From contig CAXPDR010000031.1 in NCBI GenBank assembly GCA_964215955.1, positions 1-64,000 of the forward strand: a stretch of 64,000 nt of DNA, given 5' to 3'. The DNA is from GCA-2706205 sp964215955 (GTDB taxonomy: Bacteria > Bdellovibrionota > Bacteriovoracia > Bacteriovoracales > Bacteriovoracaceae). This document shows, in pieces, positions 44,378-54,400 of this stretch; within the stretch, counting starts at the first letter, position 1, and each line of letters starts with the position of its first letter. The translations under genes were made by a program, and so were the position numbers. A model generated the notes under the pieces. The model was given only the letters and a program-made list of their open reading frames with translations, searched no databases and was not told where the DNA came from.

Positions 44378-46153
44378 ATGAATTATTACGCGGATTCTAG
44401 TGAATGGAAATGGTTGTTTCACAATGCAATTGATTGGGACAAGATTATTCCATTATACTACCCAGAGTTTCCAACAGCAGACGGATTTAATTCCAAAGAA
44501 GATGTCATTCAATTTTTAGAGGAAATGTTAACTGCTACTGGTGAATGGACTGCAAATGCGGTTGCGGGCAGAGCCAAAAAACTGGATGAGAATGGTGCAG
44601 GTACAGTTGTTGATGGAAATACTGTTCCAGGTCCAGAATTAACAGAATTTTATAATGAAGCTAAAGAATTACAAATTATAGGTCTTGCTGCGCCTGCTGA
44701 GCATGGCGGTATGGGTGCTCCTGCTATCGCTGGGCTGTTAGCATTTACCCAAATGAATAGGGCCTGTATTTCCTCGGCAACACAGCTAGGCTTTTTCACA
44801 TCTATTATAGATATGGTGGAAAGATTTTGTGATGAAGAGGATAAAGCACGATTACTTCCAAAACTAATCTCAGGAGAAATGTCTGGTTCTATGTGTCTTA
44901 CAGAGCCAGGTGCAGGATCTGATGTTGGTAGTGTAAAAACAGTTGCTGTACCACAAGAAGATGGAACTTATCTATTAACAGGTTCTAAGATTTTTATCAC
45001 TAATGGTGGTGGCGGTCTAGGCTTTGTTCTTGCCAGAATCAAAGGTGCACCAGAGGGACTTAATGGTATTTCACTTTTCATTTGCGAGCAAGATGTTGAT
45101 GGGAAACAAAATTATGTTATCGCCAAAAATGAGCACAAAATGGGGCTTCATGGATCTTTTACTTGTGAAGTTGTTTACGAAAACTCAAAAGCGAAACTTA
45201 TTGGTAAAGAGCATCAAGGTTTTAGATACATGCTTCATTTAATGAATGAAGCAAGAGTTGCAGTTGGTCTTCAATGTCTTGGAGGTATAGAAGCGACTTT
45301 AGCTTATGCCAGAAATTATGCTGCGGAAAGGTCTCAATTTGGTAAAAACTTAATGGATCTTCCTTTATATGCAAGAAATATGAAAGACTGGGAAATTGAA
45401 AGAGATGCATTCAGAGCATTAATGGTAGATACAATTTCTTATTTTGATCAATACCAAAAGCTAGATATGATGAAACGTCATGGGCAAGAGCTTAGCGCTG
45501 ATCAACAAAAACAATATAATCACGCTAAAAAATGGGTGAGAAGAAGAACTCCAATTGTAAAAGCTTATGGAGCAGAAACATTTACTCACTTATCTCAAAG
45601 AGGTATTCAAGCTCTTGGTGGTTACGGCTTTATTGAAGAATATGATGCAGCTAGATTCCATAGGGATTCATTTGCAACATTACTTTATGAGGGGACAACT
45701 CAGATTCAAGCCCTTATGGCCATGAAAGATCTTATGAAGTTTGTGATGAGAAATCCTACTAAATATTTTACAGCTTTAGTAAACGCTAATCCTATTGCCA
45801 ACTTCTTTGGAGCCAATACTGAGTGTGAATCAAGGTTTAATGATACTCAATATGAATTTAAGAAAAACTTTGTAAAGCTTCTTATTAAAACTTTAAAACC
45901 AGGAACAGATACTGAAAATCCGGTAGAACTTAGAAAATTCTTTAACGCTAAAGAATGGTTAAAAGAAGAAAATGTAATGAAGCTTATGATTCATGCCGAA
46001 ACAATTATGTATGCATTGTCATATATTGAAGTGCTAAGAGTCTTAATGAAACACGCTAATAAGAACCAGGAAAGAGCTGAACTTTTCCACGATTACTACA
46101 AACTTGTCAGACCTAGATTTGCAGCTATTTACGAAGATTGGTCTTTAAGATAA
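44378..46153 (+). CDS. Acyl-CoA dehydrogenase
   Basis: The 591-aa FAD protein has MCLTEPGAGSD, the flavin/acyl pocket segments and the YEGTTQIQ motif (catalytic Glu), with an added C-terminal domain as in the FadE-like long-chain dehydrogenases of delta- and related proteobacteria. It carries out the first step of beta-oxidation. The ATG at 44378 is preceded by AAGGGATGG. The longer frame upstream lies opposite the arsC-like gene and is not coding. A terminator follows. Confidence 0.9.
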   Translation: MNYYADSSEWKWLFHNAIDWDKIIPLYYPEFPTADGFNSKEDVIQFLEEMLTATGEWTANAVAGRAKKLDENGAGTVVDGNTVPGPELTEFYNEAKELQIIGLAAPAEHGGMGAPAIAGLLAFTQMNRACISSATQLGFFTSIIDMVERFCDEEDKARLLPKLISGEMSGSMCLTEPGAGSDVGSVKTVAVPQEDGTYLLTGSKIFITNGGGGLGFVLARIKGAPEGLNGISLFICEQDVDGKQNYVIAKNEHKMGLHGSFTCEVVYENSKAKLIGKEHQGFRYMLHLMNEARVAVGLQCLGGIEATLAYARNYAAERSQFGKNLMDLPLYARNMKDWEIERDAFRALMVDTISYFDQYQKLDMMKRHGQELSADQQKQYNHAKKWVRRRTPIVKAYGAETFTHLSQRGIQALGGYGFIEEYDAARFHRDSFATLLYEGTTQIQALMAMKDLMKFVMRNPTKYFTALVNANPIANFFGANTECESRFNDTQYEFKKNFVKLLIKTLKPGTDTENPVELRKFFNAKEWLKEENVMKLMIHAETIMYALSYIEVLRVLMKHANKNQERAELFHDYYKLVRPRFAAIYEDWSLR

Positions 46154-46180
46154 ATTAAAGAAGACAATATAAATAAACTA

Positions 46181-46206
46181 GAGGGCCATTTATTGGCCCT
46201 CTTTTC
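46181..46206 (+). terminator. Terminator of the acyl-CoA dehydrogenase gene
   Basis: GAGGGCCA / TGGCCCTC stem with a short ATTTAT-type loop, then four T, about 30 bases after the stop. Confidence 0.85.
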
Positions 46207-46224
46207 TTTGTAAGGTAAGTTTTA

Positions 46225-47424
46225 ATGAAAATTTTTAGTATTTTAATATTTTACTTAACTATTATTAGCTGTAATAAAACAGAATCCATTTTAGGTACCT
46301 GGAAAATAGAATTAAACTTACAAGGTCAAACGTTACCCGTAATCATCCATTTTGATAAGCTTGAAAAAGATGCTCTAAGTGGACACTTAGTTAACTCTAA
46401 AGAAAAGATAGTTCTTGAGGGGACATTTAAGAACGGACACTTTCAAACCCAAATCGGAGCAAATTATGCCAGGCTTGAAGGATCTTTCAAAGATGGGGAG
46501 TTAGTAGGACATTGGATAAGAACAAATAAAGAAAATTACAAAGTCGAATTCAGTGGTGTTAAAACCTCTCTCTCTTCCCTATATAAATCTTATGAAAACG
46601 CAAATTTAGGATTTAATATTAGTGGTAAGTGGAAAGTAAAATTGAATGAAGAGAAATATGGTCTTGGGATTTTTCAACAAGTTGGAAGTCGGGTTCAAGG
46701 TTCAATTTTAACAAATACTGGTGATTATAGATTTTTAGATGGATATATAAAGGGTGCAGACTTAATTTTAACAGGCTTTGATGGTGTCTTTAGTTATGTC
46801 ATTAAGCTCAAGCTTATTGGAAAAACCTTTGCTGGAATAATGTTTGCAGGTAAATCTTATCACAAAGAAATTTCTGGGAATATGGATAATACCTTTAAGT
46901 TAGATGATCCGTTAAGTATCTCCACTGCTACAGCTGATCATATTAAGAAATTTGATTATAAAAGTTTAAGTGGCCAGCAAATTAATTTGGATAATGATAG
47001 GTTTAAGGGAAAGGTAAAAATTATACAGGTGTTTGGTTCTTGGTGTCCTAATTGTCATGACGAGACTAGATTCTTTCTAGACTGGAGGAAGAAGTATCCT
47101 GCAAAATTGAATCAAGTCGAATTTATCGCTCTAGCATTTGAAAGGTTTAAGGAAGAATCAGAAGCATTAAAAGCTTTAAGAAAATTTAAAGTTAAAGAAC
47201 AAGTTGATTATCCAATTGTGTTAGTTGATTATAATAATACTAAAAAAGTTAGTGACATTCTTCCAATCGATAATTTTAAAGCCTTTCCAACTACCTTATT
47301 TCTAAATAAAGAAAATAAAATTGTTAAAATTCATACAGGATTTGCAGGGCAGGCGACTGAAATCTTCTTTGATCAATTCGTTCAAATGTTTAATAAGACT
47401 GTTGATGAGTTAATTAAAGAATAG
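46225..47424 (+). CDS. TlpA-like thioredoxin-domain lipoprotein
   Basis: The 399-aa lipoprotein has a lipobox (IISC, Cys16), a strand-rich N-terminal region with two related halves (GTWKIE and GKWKVK, about residues 24 and 134), and a C-terminal TlpA/ResA-like thioredoxin domain with WCPNC (Cys274 and Cys277). It probably reduces disulfides in the periplasm, for example of cytochromes or of exported Cys-rich proteins such as the one next door at 47491. That link is inference. Confidence 0.85.
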   Translation: MKIFSILIFYLTIISCNKTESILGTWKIELNLQGQTLPVIIHFDKLEKDALSGHLVNSKEKIVLEGTFKNGHFQTQIGANYARLEGSFKDGELVGHWIRTNKENYKVEFSGVKTSLSSLYKSYENANLGFNISGKWKVKLNEEKYGLGIFQQVGSRVQGSILTNTGDYRFLDGYIKGADLILTGFDGVFSYVIKLKLIGKTFAGIMFAGKSYHKEISGNMDNTFKLDDPLSISTATADHIKKFDYKSLSGQQINLDNDRFKGKVKIIQVFGSWCPNCHDETRFFLDWRKKYPAKLNQVEFIALAFERFKEESEALKALRKFKVKEQVDYPIVLVDYNNTKKVSDILPIDNFKAFPTTLFLNKENKIVKIHTGFAGQATEIFFDQFVQMFNKTVDELIKE

Positions 47425-47436
47425 CTGAAAAAAATT

Positions 47437-47467
47437 GAGAGTCTCTAACTACTAGAGACTCTCTTTT
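47437..47467. terminator. Bidirectional terminator between convergent genes
   Basis: A 9-bp perfect stem (GAGAGTCTC / GAGACTCTC, 47437-47445 and 47455-47463) with a 9-base loop has T runs on both sides. It serves the TlpA-like gene and the Cys-rich repeat gene. Confidence 0.85.
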
Positions 47468-47490
47468 AAGATATTGTTATGGAGCTAAAA

Positions 47491-47949
47491 TTAGTTAGTA
47501 CCGCATAAATTTGCACAATAGCTTACAGAGAAATCACAATTGTCCCAACAGCTTTGACTACCAGTAGAAGAGCTTGTTCCACATAAATCAGCACAATAGG
47601 ACGTTGAGAAATCACAGTCATCCCAACAAGAACTTGAGCCTGTATCTGTACTTGTTCCGCATAGGTTTGCACAATAAGACGTTGAGAAGTCACAGTTATC
47701 CCAACAAGAACCAGAACCTGACCCAACATTATCATCCTCATTATCGCAATCGTTGTGTTTAACCGATTTAGTTCCTAAAAGCTTTTCAATAGCTTGGGTA
47801 TCTAATGCTTTTCGGTCTTCTTTCATATGTTTCTTTAGTAGAATCATATCCTTCACCATATCTTCTTGAAGTTTTTGTGCATCGGTTTTAGCACTAGCGT
47901 TGAATGATAAACCTAAAACCATTACAATTAATAAAATAAAATTTTTCAT
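47491..47949 (-). CDS. Exported protein with three Cys-rich 26-aa repeats
   Basis: The 152-aa product has a signal peptide (1-20, NASA), a charged helical part (21-65) and three tandem 26-aa repeats (about 81-149), each with the pattern C-x3-C-x6-C-x3-C around CWDNCDFSTSYCANLC. Cys positions are about 82/86/93/97, 108/112/119/123 and 134/138/145/149. Disulfide-locked helical hairpins or a metal-binding array are both possible. The start at 47949 has GGAGG upstream. It is driven by the sigma-54-type site at 48028. Confidence 0.78.
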   Translation of the reverse strand: MKNFILLIVMVLGLSFNASAKTDAQKLQEDMVKDMILLKKHMKEDRKALDTQAIEKLLGTKSVKHNDCDNEDDNVGSGSGSCWDNCDFSTSYCANLCGTSTDTGSSSCWDDCDFSTSYCADLCGTSSSTGSQSCWDNCDFSVSYCANLCGTN

Positions 47950-48027
47950 GTTTCCTCCCATGAGCAGGTGTGCCGTAAAGACCAAAAACCTGGTTGTTTA
48001 TATCTTTTGATTTATGAAAAAGCTTGG

Positions 48028-48044
48028 TGCAACTGAAGTGCCAA
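48028..48044 (-). promoter_or_regulatory. Sigma-54-type promoter, leftward
   Basis: On the minus strand the sequence reads TTGGCACTTCAGTTGCA, matching TGGCACG-N4-TTGCA at nearly all positions with GG-N10-GC spacing. The predicted start site is near 48015, about 65 bases before the ATG of the Cys-rich repeat gene. It is the third such site in the window. Confidence 0.7.
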
Positions 48045-48180
48045 AAGTCTTGGTTACTTTTTCAATTACTTACTGCAAAGCAAGGTGTAAAGATGGCCAT
48101 GTCAAAAGGGAACTTATTGTGTGCATATAAGTCGAATTGATACCTATAAAATGGCCTGGATAAAATTTGAAAAAATGATT

Positions 48181-49572
48181 TTATTTTACCTTCATGAGTT
48201 TAGAAATTAGTATTCCTATTAAGGATAATCCCATTCCTATATAAATTTCATCAAGATTGTAAGTGTATTTCATCCCAGAAAGTCTCCAATAAATTGTTCC
48301 AATCGCTCCTAAGCTTGAAGTAAGGATAAAACCATTATCACTTAAAGAGTTTGGTCTTAGGTATCCATAAATCACAGGAACTAATAAAGCAGAACTACTA
48401 ATACTTCCTAGGGTTTTCCAGACGGCTTTAATATTACCATCGAAACTTAAACCTAAAATAATGGCCAGTATGGCCACAGTAATAATTCCTAAGTAATGAA
48501 GACTAAGTTTGTTTTTATATTTTTTTGCCACTAAATCAAAGGAGAGGGTTGTTCCGGCTAGAAAAATATACGAGTCTAGAGTCGATAAAATTGTGGCACA
48601 AATTCCTGCTAGAAAAAAACCTCTCAGTCCATGAGGCAGAAGTTGTAGGGCATAATAAAAATACCCATGTTCTGATGGAGCCTCTGGTATTAAAGCTTTT
48701 GCATACATGGCACCTACTGTAAGGCACAAATCAAATACTATCCATATCATTGTTGATATGAAGATTCCTTTTTTAGCCGTGGTAAAGTCTTTAGCAGCAA
48801 AACTTCTTTGGTAAAAGTTTGGATCTACCAAGGTTGATAAAGCGATTAAGCCCCACGCAAATACTTCACCAAAGGAAAATGTACCCATAGGGTTTAAATA
48901 GGATGGTGGTAGATCAAAAAGGGGAGCGAATCCAAAACTTCCTATTGAAAAAAAAGCCACTAGGATAACGGATAAAACCATCACAAAAAATTGAAAAATA
49001 TCAGAGAAAACAACGGCCCTCATTCCACCGAAAATTGAATATAAACACACAAAACAAACGCCAATGATAATAGCTAAGTTTAATTCCAATCCTGTGAGCA
49101 TTTGAATAATAAGTCCTAAACTTATCGTATAGACGACTGGGACGAGGTTTAAAATATTATAGATCGCAGAAACTTTCTCCGACTTAGTTCCAAACATTTG
49201 TTGTATAAGGTCGGGGAGGGTTACAGCATTATAAGCTTTTATTTTATCGATTAAAAATAAAGCAAATATGATATAAGTTATGTACCAAAAAACACCCTGA
49301 GAAACGAAATTAAAAATACCATTGTTAAAGGCAATCTCAGCAACTCCAAAAATACCACCGTACCATGTAGCTACTAGAGTCATGACAAAAATGGGGAGAG
49401 TTAATTGTCTACCCATTAACATTAAATCTAGTATGCTTTCTTCATTTGAAGATTTTTTTTTCTTAAGAGTATGTCCATAAATGACAAACCCAATAGTTCC
49501 CAATAAAATGAGAATAAATACGAGAATATCAATTGTATTTAATAGGTCTAAGACCTTAGGTGAGGCAATCAT
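48181..49572 (-). CDS. Sodium:solute symporter family protein
   Basis: The 463-aa protein has about thirteen transmembrane helices and SSF features, such as TWYGGIFGVAE in the second helix, GGMRAVVFSD, and the FSTMI-type FISTMIW plus STLDSYIF segments. It imports a solute (amino acid, sugar or carboxylate) with sodium across the inner membrane. Substrate unknown. Confidence 0.88.
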   Translation of the reverse strand: MIASPKVLDLLNTIDILVFILILLGTIGFVIYGHTLKKKKSSNEESILDLMLMGRQLTLPIFVMTLVATWYGGIFGVAEIAFNNGIFNFVSQGVFWYITYIIFALFLIDKIKAYNAVTLPDLIQQMFGTKSEKVSAIYNILNLVPVVYTISLGLIIQMLTGLELNLAIIIGVCFVCLYSIFGGMRAVVFSDIFQFFVMVLSVILVAFFSIGSFGFAPLFDLPPSYLNPMGTFSFGEVFAWGLIALSTLVDPNFYQRSFAAKDFTTAKKGIFISTMIWIVFDLCLTVGAMYAKALIPEAPSEHGYFYYALQLLPHGLRGFFLAGICATILSTLDSYIFLAGTTLSFDLVAKKYKNKLSLHYLGIITVAILAIILGLSFDGNIKAVWKTLGSISSSALLVPVIYGYLRPNSLSDNGFILTSSLGAIGTIYWRLSGMKYTYNLDEIYIGMGLSLIGILISKLMKVK

Positions 49573-49674
49573 TTAATCTCCTTACGTCCTAATTAAAGGA
49601 TTCAAGTTCTAAGGGTTTAATCTCAGGCCGCGGTGATTTCGATAATTTGATTATACTTCGTCAAACTTTTTTCA

Positions 49675-49713
49675 AAATTTTCCTCACGTACTTTAAGTAC
49701 GCTCCGGAAATTT
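49675..49713. repeat. Palindromic intergenic element
   Basis: CGTACTT-T-AAGTACG (49687-49701) forms the core of a longer hairpin whose outer arms are AAATTTTCC and GGAAATTT. It lies between the end of srkA (49777) and the start of the symporter gene (49572). There is no T run for termination. It looks like a dispersed palindromic repeat, although only one copy is in the window. Confidence 0.55.
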
Positions 49714-49776
49714 CTCATCGTTTTCCTTGTCTAATAAAATTCTTAAAATAACCAATTTTATGGCCACCCCTGATTA

Positions 49777-50793
49777 TTAATATAAAGACATATCGTCCTG
49801 GATATAACTTATTTGTTGTCGTAAATCATGTAGCTCTTTTTCCCAGTATTGGGAAGAGCCATATGTAGGAAATGCACGCTTAAAAGCTTGATCATCAAAT
49901 CTGTGTCCAATCCAAGCACTAAAATGAATAATTCTTAATGCCCTTAAGACTTCAATGAGTTTTAACTCCCTTGGATCTAAGTCTGACATTTCTCGATAAG
50001 CATTTATCAGGACTTTCCTTTGTTCCATGCTGTACTGATCTCTACCCGGCACAATCATCCAAATATCTTGGACTTTTGGCCCCATACTCATATCGTCAAA
50101 ATCAATGAGAAATGGTCTACCATCATTTAATACGATATTACCATGATGACAATCTCCATGAATCCTTTGAATATTTATTCCATTAAAAAGAGGTTCAGAA
50201 ATCTGGAATAAAGTTTGGCAGAGATTTTGATAGCTTTCTTTGTATTCCATTGGAAGATGATTAGATCCCAAAATAAGCTCAAGGTTTTTTCTTCCAAAAT
50301 TTTCAATGTTTAACTCAAGGCGATGTGTAGCCTTTCGGATTCTTCCTGTATTGTGAAGTCTTGCAAGTAATCTTCCCATTTGTTCTAAAAGGGTGTCGGT
50401 CCATTCATCACAGGCCCGACCACCTTTTTTAGGAAAAAGGGTAAAATACAATCCATCATCATTTTGATGGACTGATTCATTATCTATTTTCAATGGGGCA
50501 ATAGCCGAGATATCATTTTCGTTTAGATCAAAGATAAAATTATGCTCATCTTGGATTTGATCTTTTGACCATCTCCCAGGTCGGTAAAATTTAACAATTT
50601 TAAAATGATCAGATGGATTGTCTGATTCAACTCCATCAACTTCAATTTCGTAAACCCGATTTTCCATAGAGGCAAGTTGCATTACTCGGCCAGTAGTTTT
50701 TATACCCACGGCTTCAACAGCATCTAAAACCTTATCTGGTGAAAGTGTGTTAAAGTATTGAGTCTTTTCATTTCCCCAGACTGTGGCGCCCAT
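49777..50793 (-). CDS. srkA: Stress response kinase A (SrkA/YihE)
   Basis: The 338-aa protein matches the SrkA/RdoA family over its length: YFNTLSPDKVLDAVEAVG at the start, RIHGDCHHGN catalytic loop and LIDFDDM metal-binding loop (DFD). SrkA is a cytoplasmic Ser/Thr kinase linked to the Cpx stress response and cell survival in E. coli. It follows the SEC-C protein by six bases. Confidence 0.92.
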   Translation of the reverse strand: MGATVWGNEKTQYFNTLSPDKVLDAVEAVGIKTTGRVMQLASMENRVYEIEVDGVESDNPSDHFKIVKFYRPGRWSKDQIQDEHNFIFDLNENDISAIAPLKIDNESVHQNDDGLYFTLFPKKGGRACDEWTDTLLEQMGRLLARLHNTGRIRKATHRLELNIENFGRKNLELILGSNHLPMEYKESYQNLCQTLFQISEPLFNGINIQRIHGDCHHGNIVLNDGRPFLIDFDDMSMGPKVQDIWMIVPGRDQYSMEQRKVLINAYREMSDLDPRELKLIEVLRALRIIHFSAWIGHRFDDQAFKRAFPTYGSSQYWEKELHDLRQQISYIQDDMSLY

Positions 50794-50799
50794 TTAGAC

Positions 50800-51285
50800 T
50801 TAGGCTCCACAACATTTTTTAAATTTCTTTCCTGATCCACAAGGACATGGCTCATTTCTTCCCACTTTAGGGGTTGCTCGTTTGATAGGTCCTGTACCAA
50901 CAATTTGTCCATCATCATAATACCAAACGTTCTCAATCTTTTTGAAAGTAGATATTTCGTGGTGAAGATAATCTTTACCTTCTTTATCTGAATAAAGTGC
51001 CCTGAATTCTACCACTCCGTCATCGTGCTCAGGTTGTCCTTTTTTTGTGCTTACAATTTGAAGTCCTTTCCATGTACTATCAGTTGCCCATTGTCTGGCT
51101 TCATCTAGATCAAAGTCTTCAGTTCCTGGTACATGAGTATTTCCAATAAAATCAATTTGGTTTTTTACGAAAGCTGAGTATCTTGCTCTCATTAATTTTT
51201 CAGCAGTCTCTGGGTTTTGACCCTTATGATAAACACCACAACAATTATCGTACTCAACTTCATTTCCACATGGACAGTTAGTCAT
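50800..51285 (-). CDS. YchJ-like SEC-C motif protein
   Basis: The 161-aa protein has an N-terminal Cys-rich zinc motif (CPCGNEVEYDNCCG), the YchJ/UPF0225 middle domain (MRARYSAFV) and a C-terminal SEC-C zinc motif (CPCGSGKKFKKCC). SEC-C motifs bind zinc and often dock on ribosome or SecA partners. It is cotranscribed with srkA. Confidence 0.88.
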   Translation of the reverse strand: MTNCPCGNEVEYDNCCGVYHKGQNPETAEKLMRARYSAFVKNQIDFIGNTHVPGTEDFDLDEARQWATDSTWKGLQIVSTKKGQPEHDDGVVEFRALYSDKEGKDYLHHEISTFKKIENVWYYDDGQIVGTGPIKRATPKVGRNEPCPCGSGKKFKKCCGA

Positions 51286-51469
51286 TTATTTACTCCTCAT
51301 AAATATTCAAAATCCTTAGTATTTTACCGCCAAAATACTGAATTTTGCATAAAAAAATTGGCAGTTTTTAAATATAATTTTTCGTGATTTCAATGCTTTA
51401 GTTTCTTTTGGTAAGGACCGATAAGTTTAACAGTTATTATATATAAGAGTGATTGGAAAAAGGTTTAAT

Positions 51470-54400
51470 ATGAAACTTTGGTTATTAACAGTTAGTTTTG
51501 TTTTTTTTGGAGTTAGTGCATTTGGTATGCATCCGACCCAAATGGTAAAACAAGTTCAAAATGATCCTAGTTATTACATACAAACAATCCCTAACGAGCA
51601 ATTTTTTGAAGATAAAGAGGCGATGGAAGGATTGTTTGATCTAGCATGGCAAGAACGAAATGAATCTACTAAGGTGCTTCCCGGATGGAAACCGGCGGAA
51701 TTAAAATCCTTTTTCTTTGCAATTGTCCAAGGTCATTATCTTCAAGGATATATTGATTTAAATGCATTAAATAATTTTAAGAACAACTATAATTCTATGG
51801 AGTCAGGTTGGAATTCATATGATTCAAATGGACAAGTAGATCCAAGTTACTCTCATATTGCTGTTGATGTTAGATTAAAAAATAAATATAAATCGGTTTA
51901 TGAATCCTATCTGAATATGCTTCAAAATAATGCTATCGGCTGTGCTAATGAAGGTGAGTTTGTAGGAAATAAAAAATGCTGTTCAGGGCATATAAAAGTT
52001 GGAGAATCTCAACCACCTTCTGGATCAACTTGTTCATTGAATGGTAGTTGTTCATCTAACTCTGATTGTTGTTCAGGCTTTTGTAGCGAAAATATGGAAA
52101 CAGGAACAAAGTCCTGTATGCCTTATATGAAGTGTTCTAGGATTAGGGCATTGGGTGAAGAGTGTGACCTAACAAATCAATTTTGTATAAGTGGTAATTG
52201 TAGGCTCAACGATCTTTCTTCCATTTTGTCTTCTGGTGAGTGTAAAGGTGTTAATAGTGTTTGTAGTGATGATACGGATTGTTGCTCTGGTACCTGTCAA
52301 AGTGGTCAGTGTAAGGAAATAATGAAGTGCATGGACTGTAAAGTTAACGGGGCAAGGCTTGAAGCCGGAGATGAATGTTGTCCTGGTTATATTAAATTTA
52401 ATAATAAATGCTATCCACCGGTTCCAAAATATGTACCTACTGTTAAAGTAGACTCCATAAAGAAATCAATCTTTTCATTGATCGTAAATAATATTTTTCC
52501 TGTTGCTTATGCAGCAATTGAAGACGACGAAAGACTTTCTCAGGGACAGCAAGAGTTATTACAAGAGCAAAGGGAAAGATGTAATCAAATTCCTTCGGAA
52601 AGTGGAAAAGAACAGTGTCTAGCACAAGTAGGAAGACAACAAAGTCGTTATGAGAATGATAATTATCTAGAATTAACACATGAACAAAGTGCAAACCTAA
52701 TTCATCAAAGAGAGGTTTGTACTACGAATCATGCAACTGGTACTCAGGGTCATACAGATTGTATGGCAACGATAGATGCTCTTGAAAAAGATTATATTAA
52801 AAATAATCTAGAAACAGGTGCAGACTGTGCAAATAATAATGAAAAAGGTAGTGAAGCATATAAAGAATGTATGGTAAGTGCCGGGCTGATGAGTAAGAAG
52901 CGTGGAAAGGAAGATTATATTGATGAATATAATATTCCAGGAGTTACTGCGAAAACATACTCTGATCCTAAAGCTTGTGAGTTTAATAGCTATAATGATT
53001 CTTGGAGAGATGCTTCCAATAAAGAAAAAAATGCTGAACTTTTTTTGAGGGCCTTTGAATATGTTTTTTCCCATAAAGGTACAACAGATTATTGGTTTGA
53101 TAAAAATGCAGATAATAAAAGTATTTTTCCCAGGGCAAAAGCAGTTGCCGAAAAATTTAGGAAAAATAGACAGATAATGCTCAAAGGCATGCAGGAAATT
53201 GATAGGAAAATGGCCTGTCAATGTATCGCTATTTTTGGTCCGGCTAAATTTGATTCTGTTAAACAAAACTTTTTTAAAGATAGTTGTGAAGAAGAACAGG
53301 CCATGCTTAAGCAGGCCTTAGGTGGAGACCTAAACGATCTGAATAATAAGTTAGATAACTCCGATAGTAAAATTGATGGAGAGACTTCCATTTCTTCCCT
53401 AAATGGTAATGTTACTAAAAAGGAAAAAGACAATGCGGTTACGGAAGAGATAGATAAAGGCGCTATTGGAATTTCCCATGAGAAACTTTTAGTTGAGTGG
53501 CTAAATCTGCGAGCAGAGGCGCAACTAGAAAGATTTAATACCAACTCTGAGTTGGAAGAAGAACTTCAGAATTTAAGTAAGTTTGTATCTGAAATTGATT
53601 TTGTTGATGTTTATAAAGATAGCATTCAAAATGACTCTTTGATGAGATATTCATCTGATCCAAAATATTATGGTGATACGCCAGTTGAAGGGCCAGGTAA
53701 AGAATATCTTTATAGGTATGGGTTTAAATATACACCTGGTTGGTTAATGATCGCTTTGGTTGCAATAAGTTTTGCAGTTGGTGGATTTTTAGCCGGACCT
53801 GCTATTCTTGGGGCATTAGGGGTAACCTCAGTCTCTGGCTGGATGATGGCAGGAATAACAATTTTAGGTGGTGGGATTGGGGCTGCACTTGGAAATAATC
53901 TCTTTTCTCCTCCAAGTGGTAGACCTATGGACTCTGGGCCATTGGCGGTATCGCATGCAATGATAGCTGCATGGCAATACCATGAAAACGATGAGATATC
54001 TGCTTCTCCTGAGTTACAAGATATTAAAAGATATAAAAAATGTATAAAGAAAGTACTTGGCGTATGTGTAAAGAAAATGAAGGGATGGGATAGGCTTTTC
54101 CTTGGGGCAAGATATGATAATTATTCACCAAATTCGGAAAGTAGGTGCCAAACCTATGGACGAGCTGCTACTTGTTTTAAAAGTGGTTATATTTCTAAAA
54201 GAGATGGTGAAGAAGAATTGAGCTATATCCTTGATGCCACACAACCTTTATTTGTAGCCGATGGAAAAGTATCTCTAAATAAAATGCCTGGTTATAATTT
54301 AACATTTCCACAATTATTAAATGAAGCTCGGGATAGCGGGGTCAATTTTCTTAAAGCAAAAGGAACGAATTCTGGTTTTATTAGTGGATCACTTCCTTCT

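Noticed and set aside
53700..53990. Frameshift or fusion of two genes inside the 1418-aa frame
   Set aside because: The frame is continuous, with similar codon use on both sides of the hydrophobic region, so it is treated as one protein.
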